Position numbers and translations under genes: made by a program. 6,685 bases of DNA from an uncultured Saprospiraceae bacterium (lineage in GTDB: Bacteria > Bacteroidota > Bacteroidia > Chitinophagales > Saprospiraceae). Positions 1 through 6,134 of the stretch are shown here, in pieces. The stretch's first letter is position 1; each line of letters opens with the position of its first letter. The notes beneath the pieces are model-generated. The model searched no databases, was not told the origin of the DNA, and worked only from the letters and a program-made list of their open reading frames with translations. The stretch lies in NCBI GenBank assembly GCA_937969485.1, contig CALBVQ010000005.1, positions 1 to 6,685 of the forward strand, read 5' to 3'.

Positions 1-162
1 AAGTTTACATTGGTAGTTGGTCATTCTAATTTAACCCGAGTAATAAGGTGTTTTTACATGTATCCCAAAGACAGGGATATGAATGCATTAAATGGTTTTC
101 CAGCTTTTACTGCCCTCTCGGTATTCTGTCAGAAACGCCGATACGAAATTACCGCCCATTAG
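1..162 (+). pseudogene. Possible truncated 3' end of a histidine phosphatase (phosphoglycerate mutase-like) gene
   Basis: The first frame is open from the window edge to TAG at 160-162. Its first ten residues read KFTLVVGHSN, which resembles the LVVGHSN segment around the second catalytic histidine in histidine phosphatase superfamily proteins. After residue 10 the resemblance stops: the family normally continues with a T-[IV]-P type stretch and a conserved C-terminal tail, and neither is seen. The break falls at about position 29-30, where a repeat arm ATTTAACCCGA begins, so an insertion or rearrangement may have cut the gene. The match is only eight to ten residues and could be chance. The upstream part lies outside the window. 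Confidence 0.25.
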
Positions 163-459
163 CTTTGGCGCTTCACTCACTCAGCAACCTTTCTGAAACA
201 GCTCTGTGAGATTGTTCCTTCCTTCAATAATCTATTCCGAAATCCTAAAACAGAATCGTATTCCATTTAGATTAAACCCGAATTATGCATTAGGTTTTCG
301 TGATGAGAGCTTAAAATGCAAAGAGAATGGGAGCTCAACAGTGCTTTTGAGGCGCAGGCGTGGTCCCCATCACGGTGAGCATCAAAAGAGCTGGACGTTC
401 CCATTGTCGAAGCAGTTTCAGCTCGTAATAGATGTCTTAATGCATATTTCGGGTTAAAT
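29..459. repeat. 11-bp inverted repeats bounding the repeat-rich region
   Basis: ATTTAACCCGA at 29-39 is the exact reverse complement of TCGGGTTAAAT at 449-459, which is also the outer tip of the right arm of the fold-back element. A further related block, ATGCATTA at 83-90 followed by TTTTCC, resembles the ATGCATTA-GG-TTTTCG of 285-300. The interval 29-459 could therefore be one mobile element carrying a nested palindrome, or several decayed copies of one element. No flanking target-site duplication is evident. Positions 61-79 also contain a short hairpin, TATCCC and GGGATA around a 7-nt loop. Confidence 0.4.
238..261. repeat. Direct repeat copy 1 (CTAAAACAGAAT core)
   Basis: The 12-mer CTAAAACAGAAT at 245-256 recurs exactly at 554-565. 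The similarity extends on both sides through CGAWAT before the core and a G-rich TAT after it, about 24 bases in total. This copy lies just left of the fold-back element at 270-460 and its partner lies right of it, so the two bracket the palindrome in direct orientation. They are too long and too diverged to be a fresh target-site duplication. Confidence 0.5.
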
Positions 460-460
460 C
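270..460. repeat. About 190-bp imperfect palindromic (fold-back) element
   Basis: The two halves are near reverse complements from end to end. The outer arms 270-294 and 436-460 pair at 22 of 25 positions and share AACCCGAA and ATGCATTA blocks. The inner arms 307-332 and 399-424 pair at 20 of 26. Near the apex, TTTTGA (345-350) pairs with TCAAAA (382-387), then CGTG (359-362) pairs with CACG (371-374) around an 8-nt loop. No transposase or convincing protein is encoded; an open frame across it merely reads through the palindrome. It could be a MITE, a pair of inverted insertion-sequence ends, a single-strand recombination site or a structured RNA. The right end GTTAAAT fits the GTTRRRY box of integron attC sites. 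However, the left partner ATTAAAC breaks the RYYYAAC rule at one base and the length is beyond usual attC sizes, so that reading is weak. The palindrome is directly visible; its nature is inferred. Confidence 0.7.
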
Positions 461-760
461 AAGTACAAGGCAGAAAACGCAAGGATACCCTTTGCTATCA
501 TGAGTATTTCTAACGAAGTAATTGCTTTTATAAACTTGAAAATATGCGATATTCTAAAACAGAATTGGTATAAGACACTACGATTATACACGGGCATACA
601 AGCTTCCTATTTTTAGTGCAAGCTTTTCGAACTTTAGAAAGCGAAATATAATTTACATCTTTCAGGATTAGTCGTCTGTCGCACCTACGTTCTTTTAGGT
701 CGATTTATCACAATATTTCATTCAGCATGACTATATTAGCCAAGAAAATAAAAATTTACG
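461..760. other. Leader and intergenic region upstream of fhs
   Basis: No gene or clear TAnnTTTG promoter is seen in these 300 bases. Besides the direct repeat at 547-571 there is a short stem at 683-700 (ACCTA and TAGGT around an 8-nt loop), with no T-run after it, so it is not a clear terminator. The last 30 bases before the ATG at 761 are A/T-rich without a Shine-Dalgarno sequence, as is common in Bacteroidota. The fhs promoter should lie here but I cannot place it. Confidence 0.5.
547..571. repeat. Direct repeat copy 2 (CTAAAACAGAAT core)
   Basis: This is the partner of the repeat at 238-261, about 309 bases downstream and in the same orientation. In this copy the core can also form a small hairpin, ATTCT (551-555) with AGAAT (561-565) around AAAAC. 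The first copy has one base change that breaks that stem. Confidence 0.5.
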
Positions 761-2446
761 ATGGCTAACTCTACACATAAATCTGATATCGAAATAGCAC
801 AAGCTGCAGATATCAAACATATAAACACGATTGCTGACAAACTTGGCATTTCTCATGACGACTTGGAACTGTATGGCAAGTACAAAGCTAAACTCCCGTT
901 GTCGCTTTTAGATCCTGATAAAATCCAGAAATCTAAACTAATATTAGTAACTGCAATGACGCCTACTCCTGCTGGGGAAGGGAAAACCACAACTTCGATC
1001 GGACTAACCGAGGGGTTGAATAAAATAGGAAAACAAACATGTGTTGTGTTGAGAGAACCATCACTAGGACCAGTTTTTGGAATAAAAGGTGGTGCCGCGG
1101 GAGGCGGATACGCTCAAGTTATACCTATGGAAGACATCAATTTGCACTTCACAGGTGACTTTTCAGCTATAGAAAAAGCCAACAATCTATTATCAGCATT
1201 GATTGATAACAACTTGCAAAGTAGAACTAGGACACTAAATTTAGATCCCAGGACGATCGTATGGAAAAGAGTTATGGACATGAATGACAGAGCACTCCGT
1301 AACATCACAATAGGGCTAGGAGGAACTGCAAATGGAATGCCAAGACAGGACGGATTCAATATCACTCCTGCTTCAGAGGTAATGGCAATATTATGTATGA
1401 GTGAAAGTTTTCAAGATTTAAAGGAACGACTTGGTAATATTTTCATAGGATATACAATGTCAAGAGAGCCGATTTTTGCAAGAGACTTGAAAGCTGAAAA
1501 TGCGATGGCAATTTTGCTAAAAGACGCAATCAAGCCGAATTTGGTACAGACGTTGGAGGGTAATCCAGCGATCATCCATGGTGGACCATTTGCTAACATA
1601 GCTCAAGGCACTAATACTGTAATCGCAACCAAAATGGGCTTATCGCTAGCTGATTATGTCGTAACGGAAGCTGGATTTGGTGCGGATCTAGGAGCTGAGA
1701 AATTCTTAGACATAAAATGTGTATCAGCAGGTCTTAGCCCTGAAGCGATTGTTGTTGTTAGCACAATTCGTGCATTAAGACATCATGGAGGAGCAAAAAA
1801 GGAAGAATACAATGATCCGTCCTTGGACAGAGTAAAAATCGGTTGGGTGAACTTAGAAAGACACATAAATAACTGTAAGAAATTTGGAATTACTCCAGTT
1901 GTTGCAATTAATGCTTTTCCATCCGATACAAAAGAGGAAGTAGAATTCATAAAAGCATCTTGTGCCGCGATAGGAGTGCAAGCCCAGGTAGCAAAAGGTT
2001 GGGCTGATGGTGGCAGTGGGATGAAACTTTTGGCGGAAGCCGTAGTAGAATCGGTAGAAAAAGGAGAAAATAAATTTAAGGCACTTTACGAATGGAAAAT
2101 GCCGATAGCTGAGAAAATCGAGAAAATTGCCTTTGAAATTTATGGTGCATCATCGGTAATCTATAGTAAAACAGCAAAACGAGACTTGCGAAGGATTGAC
2201 AAACTTGGCTTGGGGCATTTACCTATTTGTATGGCAAAAACTCAAAAGAGTTTTTCTGATAATCCTAGCCTACTAGGTGCACCTTCCAATTTTGAAGTAA
2301 CCATTAGAGAATTCGAATATGCAGTAGGTGCAGGATTCATCATTCCAATTTTGGGAGACATGATGAGGATGCCAGGATTACCAGCGGTCCCAGCTAGTGA
2401 AAAAATGTTTATTGACAACTACGGAACAATTTCAGGCCTGAGTTAA
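761..2446 (+). CDS. fhs: Formate-tetrahydrofolate ligase (10-formyl-THF synthetase)
   Basis: This cytoplasmic enzyme joins formate to tetrahydrofolate using ATP and makes 10-formyl-THF for purine synthesis, initiator-tRNA formylation and the one-carbon pool. The protein has 561 residues, matching the usual length of about 555-560 for the bacterial monofunctional form. Seen in the sequence are the P-loop TPTPAGEGKTTT (67-78), the first family signature GIKGGAAGGGY (107-117), the second signature around STIRALRHHGG (334-344) and the C-terminal GDMMRMPGLP (532-541). All are intact and there is no frameshift. The ATG at 761 gives the expected N-terminus (a short lead before the DLELYGKYKAK segment) and sits after an A/T-rich stretch. 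The aminopeptidase gene follows 29 bases later on the same strand, so the two are probably cotranscribed. The functional link may be formyl-methionine metabolism, but that is inference. Confidence 0.97.
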   Translation: MANSTHKSDIEIAQAADIKHINTIADKLGISHDDLELYGKYKAKLPLSLLDPDKIQKSKLILVTAMTPTPAGEGKTTTSIGLTEGLNKIGKQTCVVLREPSLGPVFGIKGGAAGGGYAQVIPMEDINLHFTGDFSAIEKANNLLSALIDNNLQSRTRTLNLDPRTIVWKRVMDMNDRALRNITIGLGGTANGMPRQDGFNITPASEVMAILCMSESFQDLKERLGNIFIGYTMSREPIFARDLKAENAMAILLKDAIKPNLVQTLEGNPAIIHGGPFANIAQGTNTVIATKMGLSLADYVVTEAGFGADLGAEKFLDIKCVSAGLSPEAIVVVSTIRALRHHGGAKKEEYNDPSLDRVKIGWVNLERHINNCKKFGITPVVAINAFPSDTKEEVEFIKASCAAIGVQAQVAKGWADGGSGMKLLAEAVVESVEKGENKFKALYEWKMPIAEKIEKIAFEIYGASSVIYSKTAKRDLRRIDKLGLGHLPICMAKTQKSFSDNPSLLGAPSNFEVTIREFEYAVGAGFIIPILGDMMRMPGLPAVPASEKMFIDNYGTISGLS

Positions 2447-2452
2447 TTATAC

Positions 2453-2479
2453 ATAGGAATCAAAATGCAAGACAAATGA
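2453..2479 (+). promoter_or_regulatory. Ribosome binding site with a four-codon ORF overlapping the map start
   Basis: An AGGA at 2455-2458 lies 6 bases before an ATG at 2465 that opens a four-codon frame (MQDK). Its TGA at 2477-2479 overlaps the ATG of the aminopeptidase at 2476. Ribosomes loading at the AGGA could terminate on, and reinitiate at, the map start. The ATG at 2465 is out of frame with map, so it is not an alternative start. The arrangement is visible; its role is inferred. Confidence 0.3.
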
Positions 2480-3231
2480 TAATTAAGACTCCAGCTGAGC
2501 TAGAGGCAATGAAAGCGGCATCCCATGTTGTTGCTGTTGTTCTTTCTAAAATGAAAGATTACGCAAAGATAGGAATGACCACAAAAGAACTTGATGAATA
2601 TGGAGGTAAGCTTTTGATTGAAATGGGTGCTAAGTCGGCGCCATATGTTGAATACAAATTCCCAGGTTATACTTGTATCTCAACTAATAATGAGGCTTGT
2701 CATGGTGTCCCTTCATCAAAAGTCTTGCAGAATGGAGATCTTGTAAACATAGACGTTTCAGCTAATCTCAAGGGATATTACGGAGACAACGGTTGTTCTT
2801 TCATACTGGGAGAGGATATTCAAAACCTAAGTCCGCTGGTGAATGCTTCGCATGAAATCTTACTAAAGGCCATTGCTCACATTAAGCCTGGTGTGAGGAT
2901 TAACGAAATCGGCGGAATGATTAATCAAGAAGCCAAAAAACGTGGATTCAAGGTGATTCGTAATATTTGTGGGCACGGGATAGGCACTAAACTCCACGAA
3001 GAACCTGCGGAAATCGCTTGTTGGAAAGACAGGATGAATCGAAATCGATTTAAGAAAGATTCAGTGATTGCACTTGAAACATTCATCAGTACCAATGCAA
3101 AATTTGTCTATGAACAAGAGGATGGCTGGACACTTTCTACTAAGGATGGGAGTTTTGTTGCACAGCATGAGCACACTATGATCATCAGGGAGGACAAACC
3201 GGAAATACTCACGTGGGAAAACGGTATTTAG
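2476..3231 (+). CDS. map: Type I methionine aminopeptidase, YflG-like second copy
   Basis: The enzyme removes the N-terminal methionine from new proteins in the cytoplasm using two metal ions. The protein has 251 residues, the normal length for a bacterial type I enzyme. By family alignment the metal ligands are D93 (NIDVS), D104 (YYGDNG), H167 (GHGIG), E201 (ALETF) and E232 (QHEHT), with substrate-side H76 and H174, so all catalytic positions are kept. The DGW segment (216-218), the FIST segment after the E201 ligand and the LHEEP region recall Bacillus subtilis YflG more than the Map usually encoded beside secY. It is therefore probably a second paralogue. An oddity is T202 where most family members have proline directly after the glutamate ligand. 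The start at 2476 gives the standard I-K-T-P-x-E-L-E beginning. Its stop overlaps by 4 bases the stop of the convergent dehydrogenase operon. Confidence 0.93.
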   Translation: MIIKTPAELEAMKAASHVVAVVLSKMKDYAKIGMTTKELDEYGGKLLIEMGAKSAPYVEYKFPGYTCISTNNEACHGVPSSKVLQNGDLVNIDVSANLKGYYGDNGCSFILGEDIQNLSPLVNASHEILLKAIAHIKPGVRINEIGGMINQEAKKRGFKVIRNICGHGIGTKLHEEPAEIACWKDRMNRNRFKKDSVIALETFISTNAKFVYEQEDGWTLSTKDGSFVAQHEHTMIIREDKPEILTWENGI

Positions 3232-3794
3232 CCACTATAAACAAGTCCTTTTGTGTCACTAATAGGAATATCACCTAAGTAATCTCCCGGAATTGGGTTG
3301 TAATCAAGAATTTGAGTTGCTACAATTTCACTTGTAAAAAAAGCTTCATTCACAGCACTTCGCATATCGAAGAATACTTGCGAAGGGCTTGCATCGCCTT
3401 TTGTAGGATCATCTATCATAGCTTGCAAGACCTCCCCTCTCTTTACATTATCGAGAGAAACGAAATCCTTGTCAAACAGACTCATCGCAGTGCTATCGAA
3501 CAATAGCAAGCCTTTTTTGAATGCTGTCTGTTCCTCAGGCTCTAGAAATCGCTTAGCGTAGGTATCAAGATACCTAGCAACCATTGCATCTTTGGCACCC
3601 GGAGTATCTGTTTTTGGTAAAATAGTCTCAGCTATTTCCGAAAGTAATCCTCCTTCTTTTAAAGTAAGAAACTCAGGTTCCCATACCGTGCTAGGATCAA
3701 CCTTACATGATGCCAACTGGGAAGTCATAACTCCCATACTTACAGCCCCTAAGAAAAGGCTAGTATTTCGTATTGCCTCTCTTCTATTCATCAT
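3228..3794 (-). CDS. Gluconate 2-dehydrogenase subunit 3 family protein (small subunit, Tat/lipobox signal)
   Basis: This is the probable small partner of the GMC flavoprotein encoded just upstream, corresponding to the gamma ('hitch-hiker') subunit of FAD-dependent glucose, gluconate or sorbitol dehydrogenases. The product has 188 residues. Residues 3-7 (NRREA) form a twin-arginine-like start, a hydrophobic stretch follows (about 12-24), and LASC ends at Cys30 as a lipobox. It is thus likely exported folded and lipid-anchored in the periplasm. The family-typical ILPKTDTPGAKDA lies at 58-70. Two adjacent ATGs exist; the second (3791-3789) is the better start because it sits 7 bases after GGAG (3802-3799). 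It also overlaps the flavoprotein's TGA by one base, indicating translational coupling. With that start the protein has 187 residues. The stop at 3228-3230 overlaps the end of map. Substrate is not indicated. Confidence 0.87.
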   Translation of the reverse strand: MMNRREAIRNTSLFLGAVSMGVMTSQLASCKVDPSTVWEPEFLTLKEGGLLSEIAETILPKTDTPGAKDAMVARYLDTYAKRFLEPEEQTAFKKGLLLFDSTAMSLFDKDFVSLDNVKRGEVLQAMIDDPTKGDASPSQVFFDMRSAVNEAFFTSEIVATQILDYNPIPGDYLGDIPISDTKGLVYSG

Positions 3795-5497
3795 AATTCT
3801 CCTTTTTTAAGTTGTTCTACAGCATAATTAGCAGCTCGCGCTGTGAATGCCATGTAAGTAAGAGATGGATTTTGACAACCTGAAGAAGTCATCATCGCAC
3901 CGTCAGTTATAAATACATTCTTTACAGCGTGAATCTGGTTCCACTTATTGAGTACTGATGTTTTGGGATCATTACCCATTCTTGCAGTTCCCATTTCATG
4001 AATCCCTAATCCTGGGCTACCATTTCTGTCATATTCTTTTACATTCTTAAACCCACTCGCTTCAAGCATTTCAGCTGCTGAGGCTGTCATGTCCTTCCTC
4101 ATTGCGTATTCATTCTCTTTCCATTCGACATCTAGCGTTAAGGTCGGTTGACCAAATTTATCAAGCAGGTCTTCATTCAGCGTCATTCTATTATCTTCAT
4201 ATGGCAGGCACTCTCCAAAAGCCAAAAGTCCCATTCTCCAGCCACCAGGTTTACTAGCTGCATCTTTATATGCGGCACCAAATTGGGCTTCTGCAACATG
4301 ATGTCCCCATCCATTTCTTGAAGCTCCACCTTGATATCCATACCCTCTGATAAAATCTTTCATCTTAGATTTATCGTCAATATTTCTAAATCTTGGAATG
4401 TAAATTCCGTTTGGTCTCTTGCCCTTGTAATATCGATCTTCATATCCATCGATATCACCATTGGCGCCAAGAGTAAAATGATGATCCATTACATTTCGTC
4501 CCACCTGATCTGAATCGTTTCCTAACCCGTTAGGAAAGCGCTCGCTCTTGGATTGTAGTAGAATTTGTGCCGAGGCAAGAGCAGAAGCATTCAAGAACAC
4601 TATTTTAGAAAAATATTCATGCGTCTTCCCTGTCTCTGCATCCAAGACTCTCACTCCCGTAGCTCGTTGTGTCTTATCATCATATATAATCTCTTGTACG
4701 ATCGAATGCGGTCTCAATGTCATATTTCCCGTCGCTTGTGCAGCAGGTAAAGTACTTGCCTGAGTAGAAAAATATGCGCCATACGGACAACCTCTCATAC
4801 ATCTGTTTCGAAACTGACATTTTCCTCTTCCATTATGTGCTTTGGTAAGATGTGCAGCTCTTCCTATCGTCATCAAACGTCCGTCAAATTTTTCTGCAAT
4901 CTTTGCTTTCAAATGTTTTTCTACAACATTCATTTCCATAGGTGGCAAAAATATTCCGTCTGGCAATTGAGAAAGTCCTTCGTTCTGACCACTTACACCA
5001 ATAAATCGCTCAACATGATCATACCAAGGTTTAATATCAGCATATCTCACCGGCCAATCCACACCAATTCCTTCCTTAGCATTCGCGGCAAAATCCATCT
5101 CACTTAGACGGTAAGATTGCCTACCCCACATTAGCGATCTCCCACCAACGTGGTATCCGCGTATCCAGTCGAATGGTTTTTTCTCTGTGTATGGATGTTC
5201 AGTATCTTTTTGCCAGAACTGAGAATGAGAAGGCTGCATCGTGTAACCTGTTCTTCTTTGTACATAATAATCCGCTAATTCCTCTTCTGTAAATTCATTC
5301 CTATTAGGAAATTCCCAGGCATCCATGTTTGCCGTCGTATAATCAGTTACATGATTAACCATTCGTCCGCGATCAAGCATCAGTACCTTCAGCCCTTTTT
5401 CCGTCAATTCCTTTGTAGCCCATCCTCCACTTATTCCAGAACCTACGACTATTGCATCATATGTAACATCTTCCTTATTGTCCGTATTAAAATACAT
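3791..5497 (-). CDS. GMC-family FAD-dependent dehydrogenase with [3Fe-4S]-type cysteine motif
   Basis: This is the probable catalytic subunit of a sugar or polyol dehydrogenase. The protein has 568 residues. The FAD-binding Rossmann motif is at 17-44 (G19-S-G21-I-S-G24, ending LDRG), followed by the GGRSLMWGR segment (118-126). The C-terminal catalytic pair of the GMC family is H500 in HEMGTARMG and N543 in QNPSLT. Cys227, Cys233 and Cys237 have C-x5-C-x3-C spacing, the arrangement that holds a [3Fe-4S] cluster in bacterial FAD-dependent glucose dehydrogenase alpha subunits. There is no signal peptide, which fits piggy-back Tat export with the small subunit encoded immediately downstream; stop and start overlap. 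The ATG at 5497 leaves about ten residues before the Rossmann fold. Only a weak purine-rich stretch precedes it. Substrate may be glucose, gluconate, inositol or another polyol; the sequence does not decide. Confidence 0.93.
   Translation of the reverse strand: MYFNTDNKEDVTYDAIVVGSGISGGWATKELTEKGLKVLMLDRGRMVNHVTDYTTANMDAWEFPNRNEFTEEELADYYVQRRTGYTMQPSHSQFWQKDTEHPYTEKKPFDWIRGYHVGGRSLMWGRQSYRLSEMDFAANAKEGIGVDWPVRYADIKPWYDHVERFIGVSGQNEGLSQLPDGIFLPPMEMNVVEKHLKAKIAEKFDGRLMTIGRAAHLTKAHNGRGKCQFRNRCMRGCPYGAYFSTQASTLPAAQATGNMTLRPHSIVQEIIYDDKTQRATGVRVLDAETGKTHEYFSKIVFLNASALASAQILLQSKSERFPNGLGNDSDQVGRNVMDHHFTLGANGDIDGYEDRYYKGKRPNGIYIPRFRNIDDKSKMKDFIRGYGYQGGASRNGWGHHVAEAQFGAAYKDAASKPGGWRMGLLAFGECLPYEDNRMTLNEDLLDKFGQPTLTLDVEWKENEYAMRKDMTASAAEMLEASGFKNVKEYDRNGSPGLGIHEMGTARMGNDPKTSVLNKWNQIHAVKNVFITDGAMMTSSGCQNPSLTYMAFTARAANYAVEQLKKGEL
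3799..3804 (-). promoter_or_regulatory. Strong Shine-Dalgarno inside the end of the flavoprotein gene
   Basis: AAGGAG on the minus strand lies within the last codons (KKGEL) of the flavoprotein. It is 4 bases before the first and 7 before the second ATG of the small-subunit gene. The spacing favours the second ATG. A clear site is notable in a window where other starts have weak ones, and it supports coupled synthesis of both subunits. Confidence 0.6.
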
Positions 5498-5517
5498 TTC
5501 TTACTCTTCTTTTGTGA

Positions 5518-5531
5518 TGGGCTTCCGCCCA
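5518..5531 (-). promoter_or_regulatory. GNRA-capped hairpin in the flavoprotein mRNA leader
   Basis: On the minus strand TGGGC and GCCCA form a 5-bp GC-rich stem around GGAA, a GNRA tetraloop, ending 20 bases before the ATG at 5497. No U-run follows it, so it is unlikely to be an intrinsic terminator. It may influence ribosome access or mRNA stability. The hairpin is seen; the function is a guess. Confidence 0.4.
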
Positions 5532-5582
5532 AAAACTTTATAGGCCAAATTATACATATTTTCGAATATAACAAGGCAATAA

Positions 5583-5590
5583 CAAAGATA
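5583..5590 (-). promoter_or_regulatory. Candidate Bacteroidota -7 promoter element
   Basis: TATCTTTG on the minus strand matches the TAnnTTTG -7 consensus of the Bacteroidota primary sigma factor exactly. It would start a transcript near 5575, with a leader of roughly 80 bases before the flavoprotein. No TTTG or TTG is found at the expected -33 spacing, so support is partial. A near match, TATAATTTG, lies at about 5546-5554 and is an alternative. Confidence 0.3.
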
Positions 5591-5885
5591 TACAAGCGAT
5601 TTAACCTCCTTTTCTACATTTACCCCCTATTTAAGTGCTAATTCAACCATTAAGACATGCAAACACCTGATTGAACCTTCGAAATAATAATCAGCAAAAT
5701 ACTACCGACAAAAGAAAGGGAAATCCTAAATCAATAACAGAACCATAACTCACTTTCTGTTTCTTCTCCTAAAAAAAACAACAAAATATTAAGGTTCAAA
5801 GTACGCTTTCAAGAACTTGCCGATGTAAACTATTTGACAAAATTTAAGATTCGTACATATTTAAGACATGTCAATTATGGGCCAC

Positions 5886-5922
5886 GTTAATTTTTGGTGT
5901 CATTGAATTAACATACGTTAAT
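5886..5922. promoter_or_regulatory. Three GTTAAT half-sites in alternating orientation (operator-like)
   Basis: GTTAAT at 5886-5891, its reverse complement ATTAAC at 5907-5912 and GTTAAT again at 5917-5922 form two overlapping dyads. The second is ATTAAC-atac-GTTAAT, a perfect 6-bp inverted repeat with a 4-base spacer. The first arm pair extends to 7 bp with a 13-base gap. ACGTTAAT is repeated exactly at 5884-5891 and 5915-5922. Such spacing suits a dimeric regulator, but the A/T-rich background makes chance possible. Confidence 0.3.
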
Positions 5923-6134
5923 ACTGACATACAACGAGTTAGGATCCAACACTTTTATTCGATCTTTTAACGAGACAGCATTTCTAAGTCAAACATAGGT
6001 CTATTCCTTGATGACTATTTGAGACAGAGTTATGGCTATGGCCAAAAGAATTTATTCGCAGAACACGAATAATCCACCCTTTTGCCACACGTAACATCTG
6101 CAGGTACAACTAAACAACTGTCAAATAATTATAG

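Larger units (their letters stand above)
5498..6134. other. Divergent intergenic region between the dehydrogenase operon and the protease-like gene
   Basis: These 637 bases are A/T-rich, carry no supportable gene on either strand and separate two divergently read units, so control elements of both should lie here. The leader of the minus-strand operon occupies 5498-5590. TTAAGACATG occurs twice (5650-5659 and 5861-5870), the second time as part of the 8-bp palindrome GACATGTC (5865-5872). A TTGACA at 5834-5839 followed after 18 bases by TATTTA resembles a sigma-70 promoter, but Bacteroidota do not normally use that consensus. Operator-like dyads lie at 5886-5922. From about 5925 to 6134 I see nothing definite. 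Confidence 0.5.

Noticed and set aside
206..457. 83-codon open frame across the fold-back element
   Set aside because: It simply reads through both arms of the palindrome, has no recognisable domain and no ribosome site, and its Arg-rich centre comes from the apex stem.
270..460. Integron attC site
   Set aside because: Only one core box fits fully, the length exceeds typical attC sites, and no cassette series or integrase is present in the window.
1114..1599. Minus-strand open frames inside fhs
   Set aside because: They are shadows of the strongly conserved fhs coding frame.
5455..5612. GGAGG on the minus strand (about 5607-5611) followed by a TTG-started frame of some 48 codons overlapping the flavoprotein start
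   Set aside because: The start codon is rare, the frame shows no family features, and the candidate promoter lies inside it. A chance Shine-Dalgarno match is more likely.
5351..5641. 96-codon plus-strand frame over the start of the flavoprotein gene
   Set aside because: It is antisense to the well-supported flavoprotein N-terminus and its leader, and has no family features.
5834..5863. TTGACA with TATTTA at 18-base spacing as a promoter
   Set aside because: It fits the E. coli sigma-70 pattern rather than the Bacteroidota pattern, and it lies about 270 bases before the next gene in A/T-rich DNA.
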